A stretch of DNA of 28,817 bases, taken from positions 1-28,817 of the forward strand of contig JBAXUY010000032.1 of NCBI GenBank assembly GCA_037129475.1. The letters are read 5' to 3'. Source of the stretch: RGVT01 sp037129475 (lineage in GTDB: Bacteria; Planctomycetota; Planctomycetia; Pirellulales; UBA1268). A program made the translations under genes and the position numbers. Under the pieces are notes generated by a model that worked only from the letters and a program-made list of their open reading frames with translations, was not told the DNA's origin and searched no databases. Shown here piece after piece: positions 6,852 to 15,400 of the stretch. Within the stretch, counting starts at the first letter, position 1, and each line of letters starts with the position of its first letter.

Positions 6852-9825
6852 AGAGCAACTCGTTGAGGTTGAGGATCACGAGGCACAGGTCACGCCGGGC
6901 ACGCGTCGTGGCCTCGGCGGACGTGGGCGGCTGGGCCGGATCGATCCGCACGAGATCGCCGCCGGCAGCCCGCACGAACATGTTTCGCACGTCGAGGCCC
7001 GCCCCCCAGGTGCGAAGGCCGACGTGCCCCGGGCCGGCGAGCGGATCGGCATCATCGGCCGTGAGCATCGGAACAGGGTCTCGATCGATCGTCGCCGCGA
7101 TGCGGCCACCGACGATCTCCAGCCGCACATGCACCCAGGCATCGGGGAGCAGTTCGCGTTTTGCCGATGCGAGCACGGCGCTCCCCTTCTCCGTCGCTTT
7201 CCGTAGTTCAACGGTCTTGAGCGATGGCACGAACGCCAGTTCATAGCCGGTGAATCGCTGCGCGAGGCCATCGCCGACGGCGAGGCCGCGCACGACTACG
7301 GCCGCCAGTTCCGTCGCGCCGCGGATGAACAGCTCGGCCTCGACCGTGCCGTCGCCAAACCGCCCTTGCTCTTTCCAGAGTGCGAAGGGGCCAGTGGCGG
7401 GGTCGAGGTTCACGGTGCCCTCGTAGCCACCTCCCCACACACCGCCTCCCACCAGCCAGCCGGCGGGCGAGACGGCAAGAATTTGGCTGGGCGCGATTTT
7501 CTCGCGGTAACCCTTCACGAGCGACGAAGGTACGAGCGGCACGAGCGAGACGGCGTCAGGCGACGACGCCCAGGCGGAGCGTTGCCGCACGAGATAGCCG
7601 ACCGCGATCTCCTGCTCCGCGGCCGTGGGCCGGCGGGCGAGGGCCAGCTCGTAGGCCCGGGTCACGAACCGTTCGTCCGCCGCAGCAGCGTCGCCGACCG
7701 ATGCCGCCTGCTCTGCGGCGATCCGCCGGGCCATCGCGTCGGCCTGCTGACGGGCAAAGCCGCCGTTGGTGAGCAGGAGCGCCTGCGGCGAAACGGTCGT
7801 CACCGACCGTTCTCCAACCGACGTCGTCGTGTTGGTGTAGTCGAAGCCCTCGAGCTCGGGGAGCAGCAGCGTGCGTTTCACGAATCCATACACACTGCGG
7901 CGGCACTGCTGCCGCGGATCGGAGATCTCCCAGCCGTTGCCCGGCTTCGATTGGCCCGCGAGGCTGTCGCCGCCGAGCGTCGCGAAGAATCCGCGGCCGC
8001 CTGCCTCGGGATTGAGCGATCCCGCCGCCGCGAGAAAGGAGTCGCGGATCGCCTCGGCCTCGAGCCGGCGGCGATTCTGTCGCCAACAGAAATTATTCGC
8101 CTCATCGGCGGCGAAGCACTCCTCCCGGTCGGCGCGGGAGCTGCGGCGGTAGGTGGCCGAGTTCATGATCACCCGGTGCAGGTGCTTCACGCTCCAGCCA
8201 TGCTCCATAAACTCGGCGGCCAACCAGTCGAGCAGCCCGTCGTGCGTGGGCGGCTCGCCCGCGAACCCGAAGTCATTCGGGGTGGACACGAGCCCACGGC
8301 CAAAGTGGTGAAGCCAGATGCGATTGGCCATCACGCGGGCCGTGAGCGGATTGGCGGGGCTGGCGATCCATGTGGCGAGGGCCCGGCGGCCGGTGAGTCC
8401 GGTGAGATGCGACTCGGGCACCGCACCTGCGAGCACTTCCGGAATGCCGGGCTCGACGTCCGCGCCAGGCGTCGCCGGATTGCCGCGGATGAACACCTGA
8501 GTCTTCGGCGGCTGTTTTCCGTCGACGGCACACAGCGCCCACTCGCCGTCCCGCGAGAGCTTGGCGAACGCCGTTGGCTGCACTTCGACGACTTCCTCTG
8601 CGGGCTCCCCTTCAGCTGCGTCCTTCTTCTTTCGTTTCTCGGTGCCGTATTTGGGGCTGTAGCGGCGGATCGAATGCACCATGCCGAGCAGCCGGTAATA
8701 GTCCTTCTGGCCGATGGGATCGAACTTGTGGTCGTGGCAGCGGGCGCAGTTGATCGTGCTGCCGAGCAGCCCCTGGCCGACGGTCGAGAGCATGTCGTCG
8801 AGTTCGTCGTAGCGTGCGAGCGTGGCGTCGTCGGGCTCGTCATCCCAGGTGCCGAGGTGCCAGAAGCCGCTGGCGATGAGCCCCGAATCGGTGCTCGGCT
8901 CCAGGAGATCGCCCGCGACCTGCTCACGCACAAACTGATCGTAGGGCATGTCGGCGTTGAAGGCGGCGATCACCCAGTCGCGATATCGCCAGGCGAAGGG
9001 CTTCTCGCCGTCGCGCTCGTAACCGTCGGTCTGGGCAAACCGCACGACATCGAGCCAGTGCCGCCCCCATCGTTCGCCGTAGGCCGGCATCGCCAGCAGG
9101 CGATCCACGAGCGCCCGCCATGCGGTGTCGGACGGATCCAGTTCGAAGGCCTCCACTTCCTCGAGCGGAGGCGGCAAGCCGACGAGGTCGAACCAGGCGC
9201 GGCGCACGAGCTCGCGCGGCGTCGCCTGTCCGTTTGGCTGAATCTTCCGGGCCGCGAGTTTTTCATCGAGAAAGGCATCGATGGCCGACGCTGCCGAACC
9301 AGCGGGTACTGGGGGCCGCTCCACTGGCTGGTAGGCCCAGTGCTGACGGTCCTCGTCGCTGACCGTGAACTCGCCGCGGCGCACGGCCCCCGCGCCCGAT
9401 GACTTCGTCGCGCCGGGATAGGGCGCCCCCATCGCCACCCATTCTTCGATCGCCTTGATCGCTGCGGTGGGCAACTTGCCCGACGGCGGCATCTGGTAAG
9501 CGGAGTCGGTGTAGCGCACCGCCCGCACCATCAGGCTCTCGTCCGGCTTGCCGGGCTCGATCGCTGGGCCCGAGTCACCGCCGGCGAGCGCCGTGTCGCG
9601 GGAGTCGAGCCGGAGATTGCCCTTCTCGTCGGCCGCGTGGCACTTCCAGCAGTGCTCGACGAAAATCGGCCGGATCTTCGTTTCGAAGAAGGCGATCTGA
9701 TCGGGTGAAAACGCGTCGTCATCCTCGGCCCGTGCGGGGACGATCCCCACTCCGATCGCGAGAGCGATCAGTGGAAGGAAACAACTCTCGAGCCTCATGG
9801 CTGTCACGTGTCGAGCCAGTCTCAT
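6841..9825 (-). CDS. PSCyt1-DUF1549-DUF1553 protein with an inserted lectin-like domain
   Basis: 994 residues from ATG 9825 (MRLARHVTAMRLESC..., a plausible signal peptide ending at PARAED). A GTG at 9858 and an ATG at 9798 are alternatives. Domain order: PSCyt1 (about 35-140) with a c-type haem motif CWKCH (Cys59, Cys62, His63); DUF1549 (about 175-390) starting IDAFLDEKLAARKI and containing a second CxxCH, CARCH (Cys360, Cys363, His364), followed by DHKFDPIG; DUF1553 (from about 480) with NPLTARVMANRIWLHHFGRG, then YRRSSRADRE and LARRPTAAEQEIAVGYL. About 200 residues (752-965) of concanavalin/DUF1080-like beta-rich sequence then intervene before the usual DUF1553 ending LCLVILNLNELLYVD. Exported and possibly electron-transferring; function unproven. 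First gene of the unit with DUF1501 and the TIM barrel. Confidence 0.92.
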   Translation of the reverse strand: MRLARHVTAMRLESCFLPLIALAIGVGIVPARAEDDDAFSPDQIAFFETKIRPIFVEHCWKCHAADEKGNLRLDSRDTALAGGDSGPAIEPGKPDESLMVRAVRYTDSAYQMPPSGKLPTAAIKAIEEWVAMGAPYPGATKSSGAGAVRRGEFTVSDEDRQHWAYQPVERPPVPAGSAASAIDAFLDEKLAARKIQPNGQATPRELVRRAWFDLVGLPPPLEEVEAFELDPSDTAWRALVDRLLAMPAYGERWGRHWLDVVRFAQTDGYERDGEKPFAWRYRDWVIAAFNADMPYDQFVREQVAGDLLEPSTDSGLIASGFWHLGTWDDEPDDATLARYDELDDMLSTVGQGLLGSTINCARCHDHKFDPIGQKDYYRLLGMVHSIRRYSPKYGTEKRKKKDAAEGEPAEEVVEVQPTAFAKLSRDGEWALCAVDGKQPPKTQVFIRGNPATPGADVEPGIPEVLAGAVPESHLTGLTGRRALATWIASPANPLTARVMANRIWLHHFGRGLVSTPNDFGFAGEPPTHDGLLDWLAAEFMEHGWSVKHLHRVIMNSATYRRSSRADREECFAADEANNFCWRQNRRRLEAEAIRDSFLAAAGSLNPEAGGRGFFATLGGDSLAGQSKPGNGWEISDPRQQCRRSVYGFVKRTLLLPELEGFDYTNTTTSVGERSVTTVSPQALLLTNGGFARQQADAMARRIAAEQAASVGDAAAADERFVTRAYELALARRPTAAEQEIAVGYLVRQRSAWASSPDAVSLVPLVPSSLVKGYREKIAPSQILAVSPAGWLVGGGVWGGGYEGTVNLDPATGPFALWKEQGRFGDGTVEAELFIRGATELAAVVVRGLAVGDGLAQRFTGYELAFVPSLKTVELRKATEKGSAVLASAKRELLPDAWVHVRLEIVGGRIAATIDRDPVPMLTADDADPLAGPGHVGLRTWGAGLDVRNMFVRAAGGDLVRIDPAQPPTSAEATTRARRDLCLVILNLNELLYVD

Positions 9826-9936
9826 GCGATGCGAGGTTTCCAGGTGCGAATCCGACACAATTGATTCTTACCCCATTCTCGATCGGCAACCATGCCCGTG
9901 CACGCGAGAAACATACGTTTTTGCGGAGAAGCCGTT

Positions 9937-9970
9937 ACGCCGAAACGCATGCATGTGACGCGGAAACGCA
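9937..9970 (+). promoter_or_regulatory. Direct repeat ACGCSGAAACGCA, 21-bp period, upstream of beta-propeller gene
   Basis: ACGCCGAAACGCA (9937-9949) and ACGCGGAAACGCA (9958-9970) differ at one base and begin 21 bp apart, about two helical turns. They lie in the 234-bp divergent region between the PSCyt1/DUF1553 unit and the beta-propeller gene. The core GACGCGGAAACG recurs exactly at 21264-21275, upstream of the second PSCyt1/DUF1549 gene. This could be a regulator or sigma-factor site. No binding protein can be named. Confidence 0.35.
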
Positions 9971-10029
9971 AAGGCCGGAAGGGCTTTACGACGGGTTTGT
10001 CGGTGGGGACAACCTACGGCCGCTGCAGT

Positions 10030-10039
10030 GAAACGTTTC
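10030..10039. promoter_or_regulatory. Perfect palindrome GAAACGTTTC, LacI-operator-like
   Basis: A 10-bp perfect palindrome with a central CG, the shape typical of LacI-family operators, ends 20 bp before the beta-propeller ATG. The two sugar-type regulators in this window use AraC and GntR DNA-binding domains, so a LacI-HTH protein encoded elsewhere would be expected to read it. Assignment is from sequence form only. Confidence 0.3.
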
Positions 10040-10059
10040 CCTCCGTCTCGGGTGCACGC

Positions 10060-10947
10060 ATGCCGTTCCTGTCTCGTTGTGGTTATCGATGCCATGTGTC
10101 GCCCTCCGCCCTGCTCTGCGTTGCGGCCTGCGTGACGCCGGCAATCGCCCCGCAGGTCACCCGCGCCGAACTCCACATCTACGGCGCCGACCATGAGACG
10201 GGCGAAGTGGTGAAGTTCAAGGAAGACGGCACGAAGCTCTGGAGCTTTCCAAACAAGAACTCGCACGACGTGCAGGTATTGAAAAATGGCAACGTGCTCA
10301 TCAATCCCGGTGTCGTGCAGGAGGTGACGCCCGACGGGCAGGTCGTGTGGGAAGTCGGGAAGCCCGTCATCCAGAATCCGGAGTCATGCCAGCAGCTGCC
10401 GAACGGCACCACGATGATCGCCGACAATGCCGCCCATGCGATCCTCGACGTGACGCCCACGAAGGAAGTCGTGTGGCGGTACGACGTGCCCGGCAAGCCG
10501 AACATGCGGCAAGTGCGGCGGCTGACCAACGGCAACACGCTCATCTGCGCGTCGTCGAATCACGAGGTGATCGAGGTGAATCCGGCGAAGGAGATCGTGT
10601 GGCGATACTCGATCCCCTTCCCGTATCTCGCACAGCGGCTGGAAAACGGCCACACGCTCATCTCCAGCGGCGCCGGCGCGGGCAAGAAGGGCTATTTTCT
10701 GATCGAGGTCGATCCCGCCGGCAGCACGGTCTGGAAGTACGGCGGCGACGACGCGCCCGCCGAGCAGCAGTTGAACTGGCCGAGTGGCTTCGTGCGGATG
10801 CCCGACGGCACGATCTACGTCTCGGAATGCCGTTCGGCCCGGATTCGTGTGATCAGCCCCGATCGCACGTCGTTCCGTTTTATCACGAGCCCGGCGATGA
10901 AGCATGCTGCCACGATCGCCGTGGTCGAAACCCAAGATCGCAGCTGA
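10060..10947 (+). CDS. Secreted beta-propeller repeat protein (PQQ/NHL-like)
   Basis: 295 residues from the ATG that gives a signal peptide (hydrophobic SALLCVAACVTPAIA). The frame is open 56 codons further upstream, but that part is basic and not protein-like. The mature protein consists of repeated blades with the pattern L-x-NG-x-T-LI and D/N-P-x-x-E-x-V-W: LPNGTTMI (113), LTNGNTLI (155), LENGHTLI (194) and MPDGTIYV (247), alternating with GQVVWEVG, KEVVWRYD, KEIVWRYS and STVWKYGG. About six or seven such blades form a propeller. Such proteins bind or process carbohydrates or act as scaffolds. No catalytic site is evident. There is no clear Shine-Dalgarno sequence. It stands alone between a divergent and a convergent neighbour. 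Confidence 0.82.
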   Translation: MPFLSRCGYRCHVSPSALLCVAACVTPAIAPQVTRAELHIYGADHETGEVVKFKEDGTKLWSFPNKNSHDVQVLKNGNVLINPGVVQEVTPDGQVVWEVGKPVIQNPESCQQLPNGTTMIADNAAHAILDVTPTKEVVWRYDVPGKPNMRQVRRLTNGNTLICASSNHEVIEVNPAKEIVWRYSIPFPYLAQRLENGHTLISSGAGAGKKGYFLIEVDPAGSTVWKYGGDDAPAEQQLNWPSGFVRMPDGTIYVSECRSARIRVISPDRTSFRFITSPAMKHAATIAVVETQDRS

Positions 10948-11044
10948 GCCGGGCACCGAGGCAGATTCTGACCGGCAGGCGGGAATCCTCGTCGGTGTGG
11001 CCGATCACGTCTGCCTCATGACGGCATCCATGCATCCCGAGAAA

Positions 11045-12169
11045 TCAGCGCTGATCGCTTCTCACTTTCCCGCGCGTCCGGGCCGTGGACCGCCGCAAGA
11101 CGAGCGACGTCGGCAGCAGAATGTCGCGACCGGGGGCGTCTGGGTTTGCGAGCCGCTCGAACATCGCCCTCACTGCGGCTGCGCCGATCGCCTGGGCCGG
11201 CTGCCGCACGGTGGTCAGTGGCACGCGAAGCAGGTGCGCATACGCCACGTCGTCGAACCCTGACACCCGCACCTCACCCGGGACCGAAATTCCCAACTCC
11301 TCGAGCGTGTGCATCAGGCGGGCAGCCGTCAGGTCGTTCGCACAAACGAACACCCGCTCGCGACGGTTTCCAAGAATCCTCCGCACGAAGGCCCGGTCGT
11401 CCGGATCGCCAAAATGAACCCCGTCGGAGGTGGGCTCAATGCCCGCCTCGCGGAGCGCGTCGCGGTAGCCGGCGAGGCGGAGGGATACGGTGGGCGCCGA
11501 GAGCGGCCGGGCCACGAAGTCGATTCTTCGCTCACCGTGCTCGATCAGGTGGCTTACAAGCGTGCACATCGCTCTCCGGTTGTCGATGCCCACGAGATCG
11601 TAGCAGCTGCGCTGCGGGTAGGCGACGATGTCGCGGTCGATGAGAACGATGGCAATACCGTTCGTCGCGCAGAGGTCGAGCACCGTGCGATTCGCCGCGT
11701 CCTTGCCGGAGGCAAACTCGACTGGAGCGAAAAAGATACCCGCCACCTGCATCCCGACGTAGCGTTTGGCCAGTTCGATCGCCCGCGTGCCGACGTCTGC
11801 TCCGGGCTCGTCGGTGGCGTCTCCCCATAGCAGAGTGTGGTGCTGGCTCTCAGCCTCGCGAGCCATCTGCCCGAAGATCGCCTGCATGAGCTCTTTTTCG
11901 CCCAGCCCCGGGATGATGAGACCGAAAAGCTTGGTAGCGGCGGATGACGCCCGCCTCACGAACGTGCCGGAGCCCGCGCGGCGGTCGATGAGCCCTTCGG
12001 ATGCGAGCCGCTGCATCGCGCGCGCGACGGTGGGCCGTGATGCCTTGAAGGTCCGCACCAGTTCCATTTCCGTCGGCAACTGCTGCCCAGGGGCATACGT
12101 TCCCGATGCGATCGCCTCGGCGATCTCGTCATGAATGAGCACATGCTTGGGGGCAGGCCGGCTTGGCAT
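11045..12169 (-). CDS. GntR-HTH / LacI-type sensor transcriptional repressor (AraR-like architecture)
   Basis: 374 residues from ATG 12169; the open frame upstream of this is not protein-like. Residues about 6-73 are a GntR winged helix (KHVLIHDEIAEAIASGTYAPGQQLPTE in outline, then SRPTVARAMQRLASEGLI and RRAGSGTFV). Residues about 80-365 are a LacI/periplasmic-binding-protein sensor (LFGLIIPGLGEKE; VAGIFFAPVEF; IAIVLIDRD; FVCANDLTAARLMHTLEELG; VRVSGFDDVAYAHLLRVPLTTVRQP). This fusion is known from Bacillus AraR, an arabinose-relieved repressor, and planctomycetes have many. It is divergent from the four-gene surface operon starting at 12454, so control of that operon and of itself is the natural inference. 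Candidate operator at 12295-12310. Ligand unknown. Confidence 0.93.
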   Translation of the reverse strand: MPSRPAPKHVLIHDEIAEAIASGTYAPGQQLPTEMELVRTFKASRPTVARAMQRLASEGLIDRRAGSGTFVRRASSAATKLFGLIIPGLGEKELMQAIFGQMAREAESQHHTLLWGDATDEPGADVGTRAIELAKRYVGMQVAGIFFAPVEFASGKDAANRTVLDLCATNGIAIVLIDRDIVAYPQRSCYDLVGIDNRRAMCTLVSHLIEHGERRIDFVARPLSAPTVSLRLAGYRDALREAGIEPTSDGVHFGDPDDRAFVRRILGNRRERVFVCANDLTAARLMHTLEELGISVPGEVRVSGFDDVAYAHLLRVPLTTVRQPAQAIGAAAVRAMFERLANPDAPGRDILLPTSLVLRRSTARTRGKVRSDQR

Positions 12170-12294
12170 GCTGCGATGGTACCAACGAACCGATATGACT
12201 TGGCAAATTGCGCCTTCCGCAGCCGGGAAAGCACTGTTGCTGTAAGCAATGACGCTGAAAAGCTTGCCGTTTACGTGCAATCGTATTCTCACCT

Positions 12295-12310
12295 AAATGC
12301 CTTGGCATTT
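12295..12310. promoter_or_regulatory. Candidate operator AAATGCCTTGGCATTT
   Basis: Seven-base perfect arms (AAATGCC/GGCATTT) flank a TT centre. The arms can be extended imperfectly by CACC on the left and GGTG on the right. The 16-bp length and AT-rich ends resemble the operator form of AraR-like GntR/LacI hybrids. It lies between the divergent repressor and the large surface-protein gene, 144 bp upstream of the latter's start. A related half-site TTGGCAAAT occurs 102 bp away at 12200-12208, nearer the repressor's own start. A short inverted repeat TTGCT/AGCAA also lies at 12237-12249. Confidence 0.45.
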
Positions 12311-12453
12311 GGTGTTCCATTTCGTTGCCGACACAGGAAATCCGGACTACTCTCGGAGACGAGTCGGGAGGGTTATTCCACGTGGTAACCGAATGGCATC
12401 GAAATGGGTCTCGAGCACCGTCGTGTGCCGTCTCATCTGGCAGGGGCAGAGTG

Positions 12454-15400
12454 ATGACCGGAGCAAAAAATAATCGGCCGGAAACAACGCAAGGCCTCGG
12501 CAACGGCTGCGGCCACGTTTCCCGAAGCGGGTCGCCTCGTTACGTCGCTTTGACTCTCGAAGCGATTCTTGTCGGAGTGCTCATCATCGTGAGTGGCGGG
12601 AGCCAGAGCGGCCTCTTGGCGGCTCCGTTCACGTGGGATGCCAGCGGTGGAGCGCCGCTGGACGATGGCTCAGGCTCCTGGAACGCGACCGGTGGCACGA
12701 ACTGGTTCAATGGCACCACGTACGGTGCGTGGGGCAACACGAGCGCCGACACGGCGACGTTCGGCGTCGGCAATGGCGCCGCCGGCACGATCACCGTCGG
12801 CAGTGTCACCACCAACGGCATCACGTTCAACGCCGCCGGCAGCGGCAACTACACGCTCTCGAGCGGCACCGTCACGCTCGCCGGCACGACGCCCACGATC
12901 ACGGTCAATACCGGTGGCACGACGTCGCTCACGTCGGTGCTCGCTGGTTCTGCCGGATTGACCAAGTCCGGCACTGGCACGCTTCTTCTGGGCACGGCCA
13001 ACACGTACACCGGCACGACGACGATTTCGCAAGGAACCCTGCGGGTCACGAGTGCATCCAACACGCTGGGTAACGGGACCACCGGGGCTGTCGTTCTGAA
13101 CGGCGGCACTCTTGACGGTGCCTGGGCGAGCCCTGTGACGACGACTTGGGCGATCACCGTCGGCGCGAACGGAGGTGTCTTCCTGGGCAGTGGGTCAACC
13201 GGGCAATTAAATCTCACCACCAATTCGCTGTACGGCGGCGGCGTGCTCACACTGCGGAGCACGAATGGCTTCGGTCGCTTTTTCAACGGCAACCAGGGCC
13301 AAGCCAACTTCAGCGGCAAATGGGTTCTCGACGGCTCCGGGGGCGCCTTCTGGGATAACTTCCAAAGCGTCGCCAACTGGGGCACCGCAACCGGCGATGA
13401 TGTCGTCACCCTCGTCAATAACGGCACTGTTCTGATTCGCAGCGACCTGACGAGCAGCACCAAGGGCGTCACCATCGGGTCAGGCGGGGGAGTGCTCAAT
13501 GGAGCCGGCGGCATCTCTGCTGTGGTGGGTGTCAAACTCTCGGGCGTGGGATCACCTACGTTTGGGCCCTCTTTCGATGGCGGCATCCTGACGCTGACCA
13601 GCACCCTGAATGCGTATGCCGGCGACACGATCATCGTCGGCAAGGGAGGCGGCTCTCCTTGGCTACGGCTGGGGGCATCGGAAGCCATTCCGGATGGTGC
13701 AGGCAAAGGAAACGTTGTCATCTACAACTCGGGGGCTCGGGGCGGATTCGACCTCAACGGCTTCAGTGAAACGATCAACGGTTTGTCAAGTTTCAACGGA
13801 TCGTCGTTTGCGGCGGACAGCGTCGTCGACAACCGCGCTGTAAGCACGTCGGCCACGCTTACGCTCGGCGGCAACAACGCATCCGGGACGTTTGCCGGTG
13901 TGATCCAAAACACGGGCTCTTCCGCCACGCTCGCCCTCACCAAGTTTGGCAGCGGCACGCAGACGCTCTCGGGTGCCAACGCCTACACCGGCACGACGAG
14001 CATCAACGCTGGCACGCTCCAGATCGGTGCGGGGAGCACGACGGGGGCGCTCTCGGGTTCGAGTGTGATCACCGGCTCCGCCGGGGCCACGCTGGCCTTC
14101 AACCGCTCCAATACGGTCACGCAGGGGACTGACTTCAACAGCGTGATCGGCGGCCCGATCAACGTGTCCCAGCTCGGTTCGGGCACACTGGTCTTCAACA
14201 ACGCCAACACGTACACGGGCACGACGAGCATCAATGCCGGCACGCTGCAGATCGGCGCGGGCGGCACGACTGGAGCGCTTTCGGCGTCGAGCGTGATCAC
14301 CGGCTCGTCGGGGGCCACGCTGGCCTTCAACCGCTCCAACACGATCACGCAAGGGAGCGACTTCAACACCGCGATCGGCGGCGCGATCAACGTCACTCAG
14401 TTTGGCTCGGGCACGCTGGTCTTCAATAACACCAACACATTCACCGGCACGACGCGCATCAACGCCGGCACGCTGCAGATCGGTGCGGGGAGCACAACGG
14501 GGGCGCTCTCTGTGTCGAGCGCGATCACCGGCTCGGCGGGAGCCACGCTGGCCTTCAATCGCTCCAATACGGCCACGCAAGGGACCGACTTCAACAGCAC
14601 GATCGGCGGCGCGATCAACGTGGTCCAAATCGGATCGGGTACCACGGTGTTCGGCACGTCGAACACGTACACCGGCACGACGACGATCTCGCAAGGGGCA
14701 ATCCAGGTGAGTGGGATTACCAACACTCTCGGCAACTCAACCAACGGCACGGTCGTGCTCAATGGCGGCAGTCTCATCGCGGCTTGGACTTCTAGCCTGT
14801 TTCCGACCTGGGCCATCCAGGTCGGCACTGGCGGCGGCACGATCGTGGGGTCTGGGTCCGGCGGTCGTTGGGTCTTTTCGAACAACTTGCTGACAGGGAG
14901 CGGCACGCTCACGCTCAGCGCATCGAACGGCTTTAATCGTTTCGATTTGGGCTCAGGAAATACGCAGAGTAATTTCAGTGGCAAGTGGGTGATCGATGGC
15001 TCGGCAGCAGCTGGTTTCTTGGCCGATAATGCCCAAGGCAGCGTCTGGGGCACTGGAGCCGGCAGCGACGTCGTAACCATGCGGAACGGGGGAGCCGTCC
15101 TTATTCGCACTGGAACTGTCGGCAGCTCCACGCAAGGTTTCACGATCGGCACCGGCGGCGGCGTGTTCAACGGGGCTGGAGGAGTGACCGCCACGATCGC
15201 GGCCCAGATCTCGGGCACCGGGAGCGATCGCGTGACGTTCCGGCCGTCGCAAAACGGCGTCCTGATCCTGTCCAACACGGCCAATGCCTACTCGGGCGAC
15301 ACGTACGTGCTCGGCGATTCGTTCGGGACCAACTATGTGCGTCTGGGGGCTGCCGGCGTCGTCCCGAACGGTGCCGGAAAAGGCAACCTCGTGATCGTGA

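Noticed and set aside
5115..6866. A 583-codon plus-strand open frame
   Set aside because: Antisense to the DUF1501 and isomerase-like genes, both of which have family signatures and coupled starts.
7366..9402. A 678-codon plus-strand open frame
   Set aside because: Antisense to the PSCyt1/DUF1553 gene; low-complexity Arg/Gly/Ala translation without motifs.
9892..10059. N-terminal extension of the beta-propeller protein
   Set aside because: The extra 56 residues are basic and non-globular, and they would bury the signal peptide that starts at 10060.
11044..11055. Perfect palindrome ATCAGCGCTGAT at the end of the repressor gene
   Set aside because: It mostly overlaps the last codons and stop of the repressor, has no U-tract and no second copy; chance is a sufficient explanation.
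13981..14664. Regular repeats resembling an array (CRISPR-like or satellite)
   Set aside because: The period is 228 bp, the units are in frame and conserved along their whole length, and they encode beta-strand repeats; there are no short repeats with unique spacers.
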